NCBI GenBank assembly: GCA_029582165.1
Contig: CM055879.1
Coordinates: 31,468,830-31,532,829 of the forward strand
Direction of reading: 5' to 3'
From: Portulaca oleracea
Lineage: Eukaryota > Streptophyta > Magnoliopsida > Caryophyllales > Portulacaceae
DNA length: 64,000 nucleotides
Positions 12,201-24,570 of the stretch are shown here, in pieces. The notes under the pieces are model-generated. The model was not told where the DNA came from. It worked only from the letters and a program-made list of their open reading frames with translations, and made no database searches. Position 1 is the stretch's first letter; each line of letters starts with the position of its first letter. A program made the translations under genes and the position numbers.

Positions 12201-14636
12201 CAACACGCGTTTCATCCGTCTTTTTTGGTTGTTTTCTTTTCCCCTTTCTATCTTCCCCTTTTTAAAACCCTCCCTCCCCATCCCCCTCATTTTTGAAGAA
12301 CTTTTGGCAGACTAAACACATATGTTTAGGAATTATTGAGAGGGTATTTGGAACCCTAATTTCTTAGTAATTAAGCTTAATCCTTTGTGGGAGTGCTTAA
12401 TCAATTTCTCTTCACTTCTGAGTTTGATTGTATCTTTCAACCTCTCTTTAGTGGAATTTCATGGAAGAACAAGTGTGGATGCTTGTGAAGAATTTCTTTG
12501 CAACCTCTTGTGATTCTTAGGCTATTGGATGAGTTAGTTACTCTTTACATTAGTCATATCCTTGTTTTAATTGTTCTTGTTATCTCTATCTTAAAAACCT
12601 TAAAAATTAGTTGTACCCTAGAGTAATTGTGATCCTTGAGGGTTTAATCTTGCTTCCCTAATTGTTCCCGGATCACAGATGCTTTAGGGGCAATAATCCC
12701 ACCCGTTTTGCTTTCGTCTTTCATACTTTTTGATGTTAGGGAGTCTTATACCAATAATAAGAAGAAGATGAGACGACGTCTATGTAACGAAACCGAAAGA
12801 CTTTTTCTGTACTTCAAAGAGAAGTTTAAAACATGGAAAGACAACATGCACTATTTATTTATTATCTACTAATTCATTTATTAAGAGCTTCTTAACAGTT
12901 GACATAGTACTCCGTATTAGTTATATGGCTTTGAGTTTGAGATGGTGAAAATAGTGAAATAGGCTGAGGCTTTGAGTCTCATACAATCTGTTGTTGATTG
13001 ATTTCCATATTACTAAGATTTTGTACCAAAATATGATATCAATATGATCATAATTATTTAAAGCCAAAATCAAAACTTTTATTTCCCTCCTAAAATCCAA
13101 AATACAAAAAAAAAAAAAAACCTAAACAGTAAACGGTAAACAAGTTGTTGGGACTAAGGTCAATGACATTATTTCTACATTCACCAAGGACCTTAGACAG
13201 AACCTTGATGAGAACTTCAAACGAAGTTTTCATATGAAAGTCAAAATTACGAAAGAAATGGAAGAATCTCAAGCCTTATACCATCCAAAACATTGAATAT
13301 ATGATTGAATAAGTAATTACGAACCAGAATATGTTTACAAGATATTACTCAAGAAGAAATTTGAAAATCTCACAAATCATGGAAGCAATCAGAGCATCAA
13401 AGAAGGAAAATAATCCGGATGATTTCAATCAAACAAGGAAGGATAATAAATCAAGCTATTATAGACCAGAATATGGCTGCGGGATATTCCTCAAGACAAA
13501 ATCTGAAAACCATATCTCACAAGAAGAAGTATGGAAAATGTACATATCCGGTACAAATCAGATTGTCAAAAAATCTCGAGGATTTCCAATCAAGAAATAG
13601 AGGACAACAAATCAAGCAAATCAAGTCATATAGATAATCGTTGACCACCAACAAGAAAGGAAACCCGCAAGAAGGCTATAAATAACCTCACGACATCAAG
13701 TAGAAACATTCATTCGATTCCAAGTGAAGAAATCGAGAGAAAAGTTGTAGGAAATTAGTGAGTGACTTCTAAGTGTGTAACCAATTGATATTGGTGAAAG
13801 CGTTACCAGTAGAGGACCTTTGGTAGATTGTAGCAGAGGACCTCGGCGAGTAGTGTAACAGAAACTAACTGTTGTAGTTTCTGTGAATGTTAATCACCAA
13901 CGTGGTTGGTGGAATCTTTTCCTCTAAAATTGCTGTTAGGACAACTTCGTTGGGATACCAGTCAACTTAGTTGGGATGCTAGCTCCATTGTAACTGTCCT
14001 GAAGACATCAGCTCTAGGACAATGAGACTGTTCATAACAACCTCAGTGTAACATTTCTGATCTGCATTTAATAATATAAATATTTTTGTTACATTATGTT
14101 TAAAGCCTTAACTGTAAGTTAAGGTTTTTTACTAACATCCTCATTGAGTGTGCAGAATTTCAATAATCATATTCACCCTCCATTTAGGGTTCTTTCACAA
14201 GTTACCCATTAACTCATTATTTGTTAAACTGGTTAAATATGTCCTTTTTCGTATCGATATTCTCAACTCCAACCTAGCCCAATTATTTAAAAGAATCTGT
14301 CGTGTTAACCCATTTAATTAAACGGGTTGAACTCAAAGCCGCTTAACTTCACATTGATTTCAAGTTGATGATTGTATCAGGTCAACTTTCTTCAACTCTA
14401 AATTAAACCCATCCAAATACCAACAGTGATTGATTTGGAATGGTTCATCCTCTCATACCTAACTATGTGAGAAGCAATGAAAGAAGGATTGAGTTTTTAC
14501 AAACTGTTTATGGCAGTGGGTAAATTACTAAATTAGTATGGTACAAAATTTTCATCTAAATTATAGCATTGATCAAAACCTGGACATGCCATTTTTTTTA
14601 AAAAAAAATTTTCTATTATTGTAACTTAATTTTAAT
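9206..14636. other. intergenic, retroelement-like debris, no gene
   Basis: About 5.4 kb without a supportable gene. 9206-11500 is very AT-rich. 11540-12780 contains a leader-like stretch with a 16-C run at 12180-12195 and 'gcgctgg/agcgcc' motifs (12090-12178) that recur at 29283-29450. 13147-14100 has a CTATAAATAACC promoter-like sequence (about 13675) followed by many 'tgtaacc/gtaacag' phrases, resembling an LTR or a pararetroviral leader. Neither has matching terminal repeats, primer site or coding domains that I can see. Confidence 0.45.
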
Positions 14637-15708
14637 TTAGATGTTGTTCTTTTATGTGGTGGGTGGGTGGGGTGCGGTGCGGTGAAAATTGAAAAAGTGT
14701 GGTGAAATGTGGTGAGTTGTGGTGGGAGTTGTTGTAGGTAAGGTGAGTGCTTGGATAACACTGCCATTAAACTATGTAAAGTTTGCAATTTTGCTACCCG
14801 AAAAGACCATGTAATGAAAGTGCCATTGATTTATGTTAACTGTGACAAAAATGCCACTTTACCGGTTTGTGACCTATTTTAGCAGGTTGTAAGCAGGTGA
14901 AGGGTGTTTAATGCTTTGATTAGTCGTTAAAATTTCCTCCCACCCTAAACCACCTACCCAAATTAATTACCCACCCAAATTAATTACCCCCCAAAATTTT
15001 TTTTAACCAAGATGCTTCATCTTCTTCCTCTCTCAACTCTCCTCTGCTTTGTCTACAATAACTCACCTCTTCCTCACCTATTCTTCTTCATTTCTGGCAA
15101 AAAAAATAGGGCTTTCAGTCTAATTCTTCAATTTTCAACCTGAAAAACCCTGAAAAATTCTAATTTCACGCAAAAATCAGTTCACTAAAGATTGAAAGAA
15201 CAATACAATTTTTGAGAACCTTCAATAAGCCAGAGCTTGGTGTCTAGGTTGAACATAAAAATTAACCTAAAATTTTGGAATAGTCCTCTGACTTACAGAA
15301 GCTAAAATATTGTCCCCATTGATGATTTTTGTGTGAAATTAGGGTTTTTCCGGTTGAAAATTGAAGAATTAGACTGAAAGCCCTAATTTTTTAAGCCCAA
15401 AATTGAAGAAGAAGAAGTGGGAAGAGAGCTCTGTTCTGGCAGAAGTTGCTATGGTTTAGAGGAAAGGAAGAAAAGAAAGGGAAGGAAGATGTTATCTTCT
15501 TTTTTGGTCGAAACCAGCTATGAATACAGAACGAAATTCAAAAAAGAAGATAAACCCAACAATTGAAAAACAGATCTTTGCATCTTGCAAAATGACCCTT
15601 GATGCTAAAATTTGAAAATGACCCAGCAATTGAAAAAATTAGGGCTCAAAAAATTAGGGCTTTCAACGAAATTCAAAATAAACCGCTTTTTTTACATTTC
15701 CCCCCACT

Positions 15709-15792
15709 GGTCGTCTTCCCTGCTCCGCTCAGCCCAACAATTGTAGTGAGCTCCCCGGGTTTGACTTCAAAGCTGACATCTTGCAAAATGAC
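15709..15792 (-). pseudogene. ABCG transporter fragment with Walker A
   Basis: On the minus strand the segment reads as the start of an ABCG-type nucleotide-binding domain: ...LQDVSFEVKPGE... then a P-loop GLSGAGKTT (15709-15735), matching the Walker A consensus GxSGxGKT/S. It is far too short to be a gene. It sits inside a Pack-MULE and faces away from the second ABC fragment at 15820-15979, so it is probably a captured and rearranged exon piece. Confidence 0.65.
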
Positions 15793-15819
15793 CATTAAAT
15801 TGCTGGGATTTACAATTCG

Positions 15820-15979
15820 AAAGTTGCTATGGTACAGTGCCCTTCTCAAGTTACCTGGGGAAAGGAAGAGAGCTGCTCAGAGAGTGAGCCAGCTGATCAA
15901 GGAGTTGGGTTTGCAACATGTTGCAAAATCAAAGGTTGGTGGGGGCTCCGACCATGAGATCTCTAGCGGTGAGAGCCAA
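15820..15979 (+). pseudogene. ABCG transporter fragment near the signature motif
   Basis: Reads ...LLWYSALLKLPGERKRA... then ...IKELGLQHVAKSKVGG... and ends in ISSGES, which resembles the ISGGER(R) ABC signature of plant ABCG half-transporters. In an intact transporter this segment lies downstream of Walker A on the same strand. Here it is on the opposite strand from the Walker A fragment, so the two pieces were inverted relative to each other. The frame closes with TGA at 15980-15982. Confidence 0.6.
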
Positions 15980-16273
15980 TGAAGAAAATGGTGGATGAAG
16001 AAGAAAGAAGAAGATGAAGAACCAACGGGGAAGGGGGCAGTAAAAATATAAGGGGAGGGTAATTAATTTGGGTGAGTTAATTTAATTAGGGTATGTTATT
16101 TTGGTGGGGGAAATTTTAATGTATAATTATGAAATTAAACACCCTCATCTGCAAACAACCGACTGTAGCAGGTAAACAATAGGTAAAGTGACATTTTTGT
16201 AACTGTTAACAAAAATTAATGGTATTTTGATGACATTTTTTTTCGGGTGGCAAAATTACAATTTTTGTATAGT

Positions 16274-17363
16274 TGTAGACGCTGAATTTTGTATCAGTAT
16301 TTTAGTACTAGTTTTAGAAAATAAGCTAGCCGAATAGTTTAGTAGCACGCAAACCCATCTCTTTTCTAGCCCGAGAACAAGCAAAATAGCCCAGCAATTA
16401 CAAAACAAACCGGCTGAGTTCAGTAAGGCCAAAAGCCTGCTTGAGCTAGGCAGGAACCCGTCTGGGTTCATTGGGCCTGAGCCTGACTTCGGCGGCGCTA
16501 AAACCTAAACCCTAGAACGCGCCCCCTATTCCCCCATTCCACTATAAATTAAACCCTTCTTTCCCTTCCATAGACACCCCCATGATATGCTAGAGTATTG
16601 ACACTAGCATATTCTCTCTACCTCTTCTCCCCCTTTTGCATGCTGCTTCACTAAAGGTTAGCATAGTCGTTGTAAACATGTAGTAATTTATCGAATTCAT
16701 TTTTTTCTTATTTTTGCATGATTTTAATGATAAAATTGTGAAATTCACATCTAATTCCTCCTTTTTGTTTTGTTTTACTTTAATTTAATTCTAGTAGAGT
16801 CTATTCGTTGAATAGGCGGATTTGATGATTTTTATTGTCGAATTCGTAACCTTACCCCCGAATCCATCTCTGGATCCGCAGGCTGGAGTCTGTATCTAAT
16901 GGTTTGTTGTTTTCTCCTAAAATTCAACTGGCGACTCTATTTTCGTACTTTGGTTTTCTTTTTCCTTTTTACGATTTTTAGGACCCAATTTGTGATTAAC
17001 GCCGAAGGAACCCGGCTTGGTTCCTCAGGAACCCAGACGGGTTCTTCATTTCTTTTCTTTGCTTCTTTTTTCCTTTGTTTTCTTTTCTTTTCGTAGGGTT
17101 TTGCGGTTAAGAACCCGTCTTGGTTCTTCTGAACTCAGACGGGTTCCTGGGTGTTTTTCCCCCCTTTTTGTTTCTTTTTTCTTCTTTCCTTAAAGGTAAA
17201 CCTCGGGCGTAAATCGTTTTTTTTTTTTAAAGTCTGTTAACTCAATCACATTCTTAAAAGTTCAACCTTATTTAAGGTTAAGCAATCCTAGTCGGCTCCC
17301 AATCAATCACTCCTTAAGTAGCGCCGCGAAAAAGGTCATCGATCGATTTTTTCGGGGTCTACA
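16274..17363 (+). repeat. 5' LTR of the large element
   Basis: Starts TGTAGACGCTGAATTTTG and ends TTCGGGGTCTACA. A TATAAA box lies at 16543-16548. Apart from a 42-bp length difference near 16488, only a handful of single-base differences from the 3' LTR are visible by eye. It contains several copies of the GAACCC/GGGTTC palindromic motif (about 16446, 17010, 17028, 17111, 17135). Confidence 0.95.
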
Positions 17364-17366
17364 GAT

Positions 17367-17385
17367 TGGCGACTCCACTGGGGAC
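17367..17385 (+). other. primer-binding site (tRNA-Arg type)
   Basis: TGGCGACTCCACTGGGGAC begins three bases after the 5' LTR. It is complementary to CCA plus the 3' acceptor and T-arm of plant tRNA-Arg(ACG) as I recall that sequence. tRNA-Arg priming is reported for Ogre/Tat elements. Confidence 0.8.
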
Positions 17386-20267
17386 TTAAACTTAAAAAGA
17401 GGGTAAAACTTGAAAGAATTAAATTTTAGTGTTTTTTGTAAAAGAGGAGGAATTAATTTATTTCACATTTTTATCATTGTTTTAGGCATATTGCATACCA
17501 GGCTACTCTTGGGCCTTTATGGCTGGGGAGCACAAAAGCGTTGGTTTAGGTTTTAAAACTAGGAATCAACCCAGGAGCGGAGGTCACTACTTGTGGGATG
17601 CACTTACATCGCCAAGCATTTGATCTCTCCTCTCCCCGTGTTACACTCTAAAGGTTTCCTTGAAACCCAAAGAGCAACACCCCACACATTCTTCCTTGAA
17701 TTCCATACAAGGAAAATGCACCGGGGCGAGAACATGTGGTATCCTATTCATCTCCCTAAACCTAGAAAAACCCTGAATCTAAAGCCATGGTTAGGCTCAT
17801 CCCGCATCTATATGTCCTGTGATTTAATCATGTAAAAGTCGAGTCCCAGTGTTCAACCCATTCATGAGTCGGGAGTCGTTCTAGTCCGCGTAGGAACATG
17901 CGAGGTGCATTTTGGCTTATCAGAAACCCAGACGGGTTTCTGGCCTGTCAGGGCCGACCCATTCGTGTCAATTGTCCGTCAGTGTGGGTCCAGCGCGTCA
18001 GAAACCCAGACGGGTTCTTGGCCATCAGGACTGGCCCATCTGCTGGTAATTGACGGAACGGGGCTCAGTTAGAGGAAGAGGTATCCAGACGGGTTTCCTA
18101 ACCCAATCTGGCCTTCTCTCTTCTCTTCGGGCCTGACCGCTTCACCCCACGGACAGTCCAATGCCTTGCTATTGATCCTATTCGGCCCTTTATGACGCTC
18201 CTTGAGTCAGTGTCAGTCCGGTCGGTCATCATACTAGGTCCATGTAGAGTTAGGACATGCACTCCCATAAAAGTGGGTGAGTCACCCTTATGTCAGCATG
18301 TAGGTGTCATGTCCATGTCCTAGGTTCATACAGGTCCACTAAGTCATGCATGCATCGGGTGGGTGGCGTAAAAGTTCTTTCGAGCACTAATCAGTTTCCA
18401 TGCAGGCAAGATAACAGACCATCTCCGAGCCCGCAAACCGGCAGACTTATTCACAATCCCAACTACAGACTGCCTGCCTAATCCAGTGAATCCAGTGAAT
18501 CCACCATGGCCACTAGCGTGCCTAGCCCCCCTCATAAAACTGTTGAGACTAATTCCATCCAACGGAGGCCGTAAACCTTTCTTACTTTCTGTTTAACTTG
18601 CTTCACTTAGAAAAATCACGACTAGATCTCAAAACTTTTTAAAACCTTTTCATACAAACCTAATGATTTTGATACAAGATATGAAAGTAGCATCTGACTG
18701 CATTGACTATCTTAGAAAGTATAAATGTGCGTGCGCAAATCTTTGGGCTAAGTTTAGTTGATTGAGCCCATCCGTGAGTCCACATTGCCTATATTTTGAA
18801 TTGATCATTTTCATCAATTCCATGATCCCCTGAGTGACTCACCCATTAGTCGCATCTCTAGAACTTGTTTTGCATCTTGCTTGAGACTACATGTTTGCAT
18901 TGCACACCGTGACAAAGTGATTGAGGCATTCGATTTTCTTTTTAAGCTACATAGCCAAATAGCCTTCCATAAATTGTATTTACAGATCTTATTGCACATC
19001 CTAGCCTTTGCTTATCCCTTTTTCATGTTTGAACCCTGACAGTACAAGCCTTAGCCTATGATATCCAGTATCCCTTTGCCTTGCTTGGTTGGATGAAAGT
19101 CTGTCATTTTTAGGAGGGAACAATTGGTTTGGTGTGAGCAAAATATGAAGTCTGGGAGAATCTGAAAGTCCCATATCTTGAGCGAATTTGGTTATGCTGT
19201 TCAAAGTCGAAGTTATAATAGAGATTTCTTCTCCCCGATCACCCACAAAAAAAATCAAAAATAAAAAAAATCAATAAAAAAAAGAGTTTCAAAAATAAAA
19301 AGGCGATTGGGGAGACGCAACTTAAAGTTCAGAAATCTTTGACTTGGTTGTATTCGGTTGAGATGCTTTAGGGTGGAAGGTGAAACGCTTTGCATACATT
19401 AAGTGAGAAGGAGAGTTTAGAGGATTTCATTGAAAATCAATCCAAGCATGGCTTTTAACTCCTCATTCCCAAATTTTACCGCTCCTTACCCTAGCCTAAG
19501 CCCCATTACAACCCGAAAAAGTCCTTTTGATTGTCACTTGTGCATTGCATACCAGTAGTGGAGAGCGAGGTTCTTACCAAGCTTATGGTAGTCTGCTTCT
19601 ATTGGTTTGAGTATGAGAGAAACCCACATACATATTCAAAATCGAGTGTTTGAGTGTTCATTCTTTCCTATGAGAGTTTTGCTCTTTCTGGCTAGCTTAC
19701 GTCCATAACCAACCGCGCATATTTGCATTATTCTTCGAACTGTTGGCAGACTTATGCCTCTGAGTTACTTGTTCTCTCCCTTAAGTTTCGAAAATTTCTT
19801 CCTATCTCTTTCGAACTGAGTTTTGATCTTGTCCAAATTAATCTTTGTGCTTGCTTGTTGAAATGATTTTGTTTTAATCGAAAATTCCTTATCCCAGAAT
19901 GTTTCAGCAGCACATAGAAAATCCCAATATCAAATGTCTTCGCCGACCCCGAAACTGTAGCTCGAACTTACTTGTAGTGTGTAATTCTCGGTTTTTTATT
20001 TTGGTCTTTTTCGTTTGGGGAAGTGGGAGTAATCCCACCATGTAGATTGCATATCGCATTGCATTATCGTGCATAAGGGTACATGAAAATAAAAGAAGTG
20101 CATTACATAGCATCGTTACTGCATAAGCGTCACATCAGTAGTTCGCACTAGCAAAAAAAAAAAAAAAAAAGAAGAGCATTGTTACATCATTGCATTGCAT
20201 TGTCCTAAGTGCATAGAGTCATACATAGCGTTACATAGGTTCGTTGCATAAAGACCCTGCATCCTCA
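17386..20267. other. non-coding 5' internal region of the LTR element
   Basis: No gag or pol motif and no long frame on either strand. Scattered palindromic motif copies occur (about 17924, 18001, 18080, in the AACCCAGACGGGTTTC form). It occupies the place where gag-pol would lie in an autonomous relative, which supports a large-retrotransposon-derivative structure. Confidence 0.6.
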
Positions 20268-23200
20268 TCATGCCAGACCTCCACCGCCACCGCTAGCGCT
20301 ATCAGCCCCATGGGCTCCGCTTCCTCCAGCTCCAAAGTAAGTGTCCCATTGATAGTAGGAGGAGCCTACCACCTCTGTATCACCACCTGAGCCAGATAGG
20401 TGCAACACTTCGGTACTGCCTACATTAAGCCAAGAGTGTTCTGGAACCTGCCACTCTTGATTATCTCCAGGCCACCCCTGTGGAGCAGGCCAAGAAGTTC
20501 TTACTACAGGCTCTGGGACAGGCCACCCCGACCATTCCTGAGTTTTGCGTTCCCCATCCAGACGATCGAGGCTGCTCCAAACCCCCTTGCGAAGGAGTAA
20601 CGGGAACAACTGGTTGAGACGGAAGCACTGATGAGGCGTCATCTGCGAGGGCACGGTTATACCCCATAGATGCACCCGAATCACTGCGAAGCACCACAGT
20701 AGGATCGACCGCCGCAAAGGAAGTGCCAAAACCCAAATCCACGATCGGTGCAGAGCGTGCTCGGGCATTCCATAGAATGCGAGGCGAAGGATGAGAAGGT
20801 TGGCGCCTAGACCCCGAATGATGAGATTCTGGAGGGGTATCCAAATACAGTGAAATGCCTTCCTGCTCGCCACACGCAGCTCCACCAACAGCGCTAGACT
20901 CGGAGCACGTCTCCACCACAAAGCTGGGAGTGCCACGCCGAGAGCCGCGGCTCCGGCGAGAATTCCCATGATCATGAGACCCCGCCTGATGCCCGCGCTC
21001 ACCTAAAGACATGGATGATATGCTGTTCTCCACAGACCGCTGAAAGTCGTGGCCAAAATCCGTGTCTCCATAGTGGGAACTGGTTGAATGACTATCCTCA
21101 AGTAAAATGCCTTTCCCACGGTCATCTTGAGCCGGCGCGCCCGTGCTCCGCCTACTCCTCTCCCCGTGCCTTCGGAGAGCAGCATCACCCCCATAAGACC
21201 GCCTCGCGTCGGCCATGAAGGAAGAATGTCGAGGAGGGTCCCTCAGCTCCGACCGGCCACGAGGCACCTGCGCATCTGAACGGCGAGGAGGATCCAGGGA
21301 CGAGATCGCATCATCATCCACGCTCGCACTTCGACCACAGAACTTGCAAGGTCTTTCTCGCGAGCCCATTTAAGTGTGAAGTAATTCTTGAGAAAGCCTT
21401 TCGCTTGTTTCCATCGCCACTGCACAGAATGAGGAAAATTGGTCAAAGTTCGAGCAAATTGCAACTAAGCAAGAAAAAGGGGGATCACCTACCGGCTTTC
21501 CCAGGATCTTCTCTAATTCTGGTTTGATGTCCTCGCTAGTCGCCCTTGGGTAGCCACAACCGTGTCCCCGAGTTACTCGCTCTTCTCGTCATCCTTGCCA
21601 TAGGGCCCTAACAGCAACAAACAAAGAAATGGTCACATTAGGCGGTAGTAGAATGGATATGAAAAGAATAAATAGAGGTCTTCTTCCTACCTTTACAAGG
21701 CGGCGGTCCGATATTGTTCCCATTCTTCCCAGAATTGGTCAGGCGATGCCATCGATGCATGGTTAGTATACCAAGAACCCGTCTTGGCTGCTACAAACGC
21801 CTCGGCATGCAAGGCTCGCGGATCGTTCATGGTCTCAGGGGGGTCTGATGGTATTATCCACCTTTCATGACCCAGGATTTGCCTCGTAAACCTCTCAACA
21901 AGGCTCCAGACCCAACCGGACGGGCTCTCCATCACCAAGCGCAGGGTACTATCCCTATGCGCCGCATTTCGTGAGGGGACAAAATCTTGCGGAATATTGA
22001 AGCCAACCCAGGCATTCCAATTGACGTCATCCTGCATAAGTAAAGGAAACATGAGCACTAAAGAAATTCAAGAGAAATTACATGAAAGACGTACCTCATC
22101 AAGGTGATCTAAGATGCGGCGCAACTCATCCAAGCTCCCAAATGGCTTCTTTTTTTGCTCGAGGTAGTTCTTGTGCCACCGTTCTGCTGCTGGCACTGTC
22201 TGGGCATGTCGGGTAGGGATGGCGAATCCCTTAATATACTCGTACCCCCATACCTGCAAATATGTCAATATCGAGACTCACGATATAAGAAATGAGAGAA
22301 AAGCATGTAAAAGAGAAGCGTCTCGAAGATTACCTCGAGCACCTTCCACATGCTCGGGCCGCTCATCTCCTGTGGACTCTCTGGCGCGAAGAATGGGTCC
22401 ACATCGCACTGTGCCGCGACACCAACGCGGCCGAATGAGCCGAATAGCGGCTTTAGCCCAGTTCCGGTGAATGACTTGCTCTAGATCGAGGAGATTCTTC
22501 ATCCAGGTCAAATAAACATCATCACCTCGATTGACAAACATTGTGGCAGAGATGAAGTATGCCAGGAAAATGAAGCGACGCTGAAACTCATCCATATGAG
22601 TGAAGTCAGCGGAAGTGATGACAGCCTCGAAGGAACCATAAGAGAGCTTCATCTTTCGACCAAATCGGCACCGTTCGAGCACCGGTTCTAATAGTTCCAT
22701 CACCTGGTCTGGCACAACAGGGTCGAATTCGACGTCTTGACCACCCCAGCGTAGCCCGGTAATCATCACAAAATCGACAGGGGTTATGGCCATTTCTCCC
22801 ACCGGGAGGTGGAAAGTGTTGGTAGAATCCCAGAATCTCTCCGCAAGCGCACGCCCCATTACCCGTGGTGTGCAAGGTTCCCAGGCCTTAACACATTTCC
22901 AGAAGAGGTCGAGTCCTGATTCTTCTAAAAGTGTAAGCGCCCAGTTGTCTTCTGCAAAATGCTCCACCACCTTGATTGGCTTCCGCATATTGCCACCAGT
23001 CCTAAGGGAGTCCTCCTGAGGATCCACCACAAAAATTCAAAAAAAAGAGACAAGTCCCTACGGCAGCCTATCAAGTGATCCCTAGTTTAGCAAAAGCTAA
23101 GTTGAACTTCCACTAAACTAGGGGGCTAAAAAAAATCATCTTTCGGCCCAAATAAAGAGCTCAACCAAGACGGGTTCTAAGGTTTCGGCCCACCTAACAA

Positions 23201-24472
23201 AAGTTGTTTTGGGCCTCGCTGATTCCGGCCCACCACAGAACGCAGCCGGGTTCCACGGTTTCGGCCCACACCTAGGAACCCAGACGGGTTCCATTAAGGC
23301 GAAAGGAGGCTGGGCCTAGTTTTTTTTCGGCCCACCCAAGAGAAGCTGGGCCTCGCTGTTTCGGCCCAAACAAAAGAACTCAGACGGGTTCCATGGAAGT
23401 TGGGCCTCACTTTTCGGCCCACCCAAGACAATCGGGCCTCGTTGTTTTCGGCCCAATAAAAGAGAAAACGCAACCAAGAACCAAGACGGGTTTATTTAAA
23501 AGGGGGCTGGACCTCGTTGCATTTGGGCCTCGCTTTTGGGCCCACACCTGCGAACTCAGACGGGTTCTCTACAAAAGAAAGGGGGCTGGGCCTTGTTTTC
23601 TTCCGGCCCACCCAAGAAACTGGGCCTTGTTTTTTTTTTTCGGCCCAGCAGTGCCTAACACAGACGGGTTTGCAAAAGGGGTTTCGGCCCAAGAAGGTTG
23701 GGCCTCACTGTTTCCGGCCCAACCAAGAAACGCAGCCGGGTTCTCTACAAGGGGGCTGGGTTTGGGCCTCGCTGTTTGCGGCCCAATTAAAGTTGGGCCT
23801 CGTTTTCTTCGGACAAAACGCAGCCGGGTTCTTCAAATGGGCTGGGCCCTATTTTCTTTCGGCCCACCCAAGAAAAGTGGGTTGGGCCTCACTGTTTCCG
23901 GCCCAACCAACAGAAACGCAGACGGGTTTTGACTGGGATGGGCCTCGCTGTTTTCGGCCCACCTAAAGCCAAGAAATAGGCCTTGTCTTTGCCGGCCCAG
24001 AAGTGCAACGCAGACGGGTTCTGTCTCTCAAACCGACCCAGATGCAGGCCAGAACGCAGACGGGTTCTATGGTGACGGGTTCAAGGTTTGGGCCTCGCTG
24101 GTTTCGGCCCACCACATCATCTAATTGCATCCTATTATCTATGGATTTGAACAATACGGGACGGTTCTCTAAAGCTCGATTTGAACAAATACGGGTAATT
24201 GACATAAATTGCTTCATTATTCATAGCTAAATCAACAAGCTAGAATTAAAACATTTCTACTTGCAAATTTATGCTATGATTAAAGAGCGAAGTCAAGAAG
24301 AAGACATTACCCGGACATGTGAATGCTTGTGCCATACATGGTTCCACGGTTCAGGCACCAATATCGACGGTTCCCAACCCGGCCTTGGAGTCCATGCTCG
24401 CCGGGAGGACATTTCATGTGCCCAATTCGCTGCATGGGGTTGGACGGGGGGATCCCTAACCTTCCTAACCAT
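20268..24472 (-). pseudogene. antisense plant mobile domain (PMD) gene, damaged
   Basis: Plant-mobile-domain family, related to the MAIN/MAIL proteins and to TE-encoded PMDs. A splice model with consistent phases fits: exon 1 24472-24311, exon 2 23015-22334, exon 3 22253-22095, exon 4 22031-21697, exon 5 21607-21493, exon 6 from 21464. Exon 2 carries the core, with FWDSTNTFHLPVGEM and VDFVMITGLRWGG; exon 3 begins VWGYEYIKGFAIPT; exon 4 contains the W-rich SGWVWSLVERF. The C-terminus (20268-21460) is Ser/Pro/Arg-rich, then Trp/Pro-rich, then GGGGGLA. Damage: a one-base frameshift near 22440 in exon 2, a TGA at 21591-21589 in exon 5, and frame changes in the C-terminal part. A TATA box lies upstream at 24561-24570. 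PMD biochemistry is poorly known (silencing and genome-stability roles are reported for MAIN/MAIL1), so I assign no reaction. Confidence 0.78.
23140..24120. repeat. array of hairpin motifs in PMD intron 1
   Basis: About 15 copies of TGGGCC-(about 10 nt)-GGCCCA, typically 'gggcctcgctgtttcggccc', alternate with about 12 copies of AAC.CAGACGGGTTC. The first is a perfect 6-bp inverted repeat around a short loop. TGGGCC/T is also the plant 'site II' element bound by TCP transcription factors in proliferation genes. In the splice model the array lies wholly in intron 1 (23016-24310) of the antisense PMD gene. Spacing is irregular, so it is not a simple tandem repeat. Confidence 0.75.
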
Positions 24473-24560
24473 TGCTTCCTAATTAGAGAATAAAGGATTT
24501 CTTTGAGTAAGAGATGGAAGTGAAGAGTGAGGTGTGTGATTGAAAGCATGAAGAGGCACC

Positions 24561-24570
24561 CCTTTTATAG
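24561..24570 (-). promoter_or_regulatory. TATA box of the antisense PMD gene
   Basis: CTATAAAAGG on the minus strand, about 90 bases upstream of the exon 1 ATG at 24472. The leader between them is pyrimidine-rich with no intervening ATG-initiated long frame. This gives the PMD gene a promoter independent of the LTRs. Confidence 0.6.

Noticed and set aside
13147..14160. Endogenous pararetrovirus or solo LTR
   Set aside because: There is a TATA-like box and leader-like phrases, but no matching ends, target duplication, primer site or coding domain; left as undetermined debris.
15599..15982. Single 127-codon gene
   Set aside because: Only its second half resembles ABCG on this strand; the first half is the reverse complement of a Walker A segment, so it is a chance read-through inside a Pack-MULE.
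23393..23966. 179- and 149-codon overlapping frames in the motif array
   Set aside because: Both are repetitive translations of the TGGGCC/GACGGGTT motifs on the strand opposite the PMD gene; no family resemblance.
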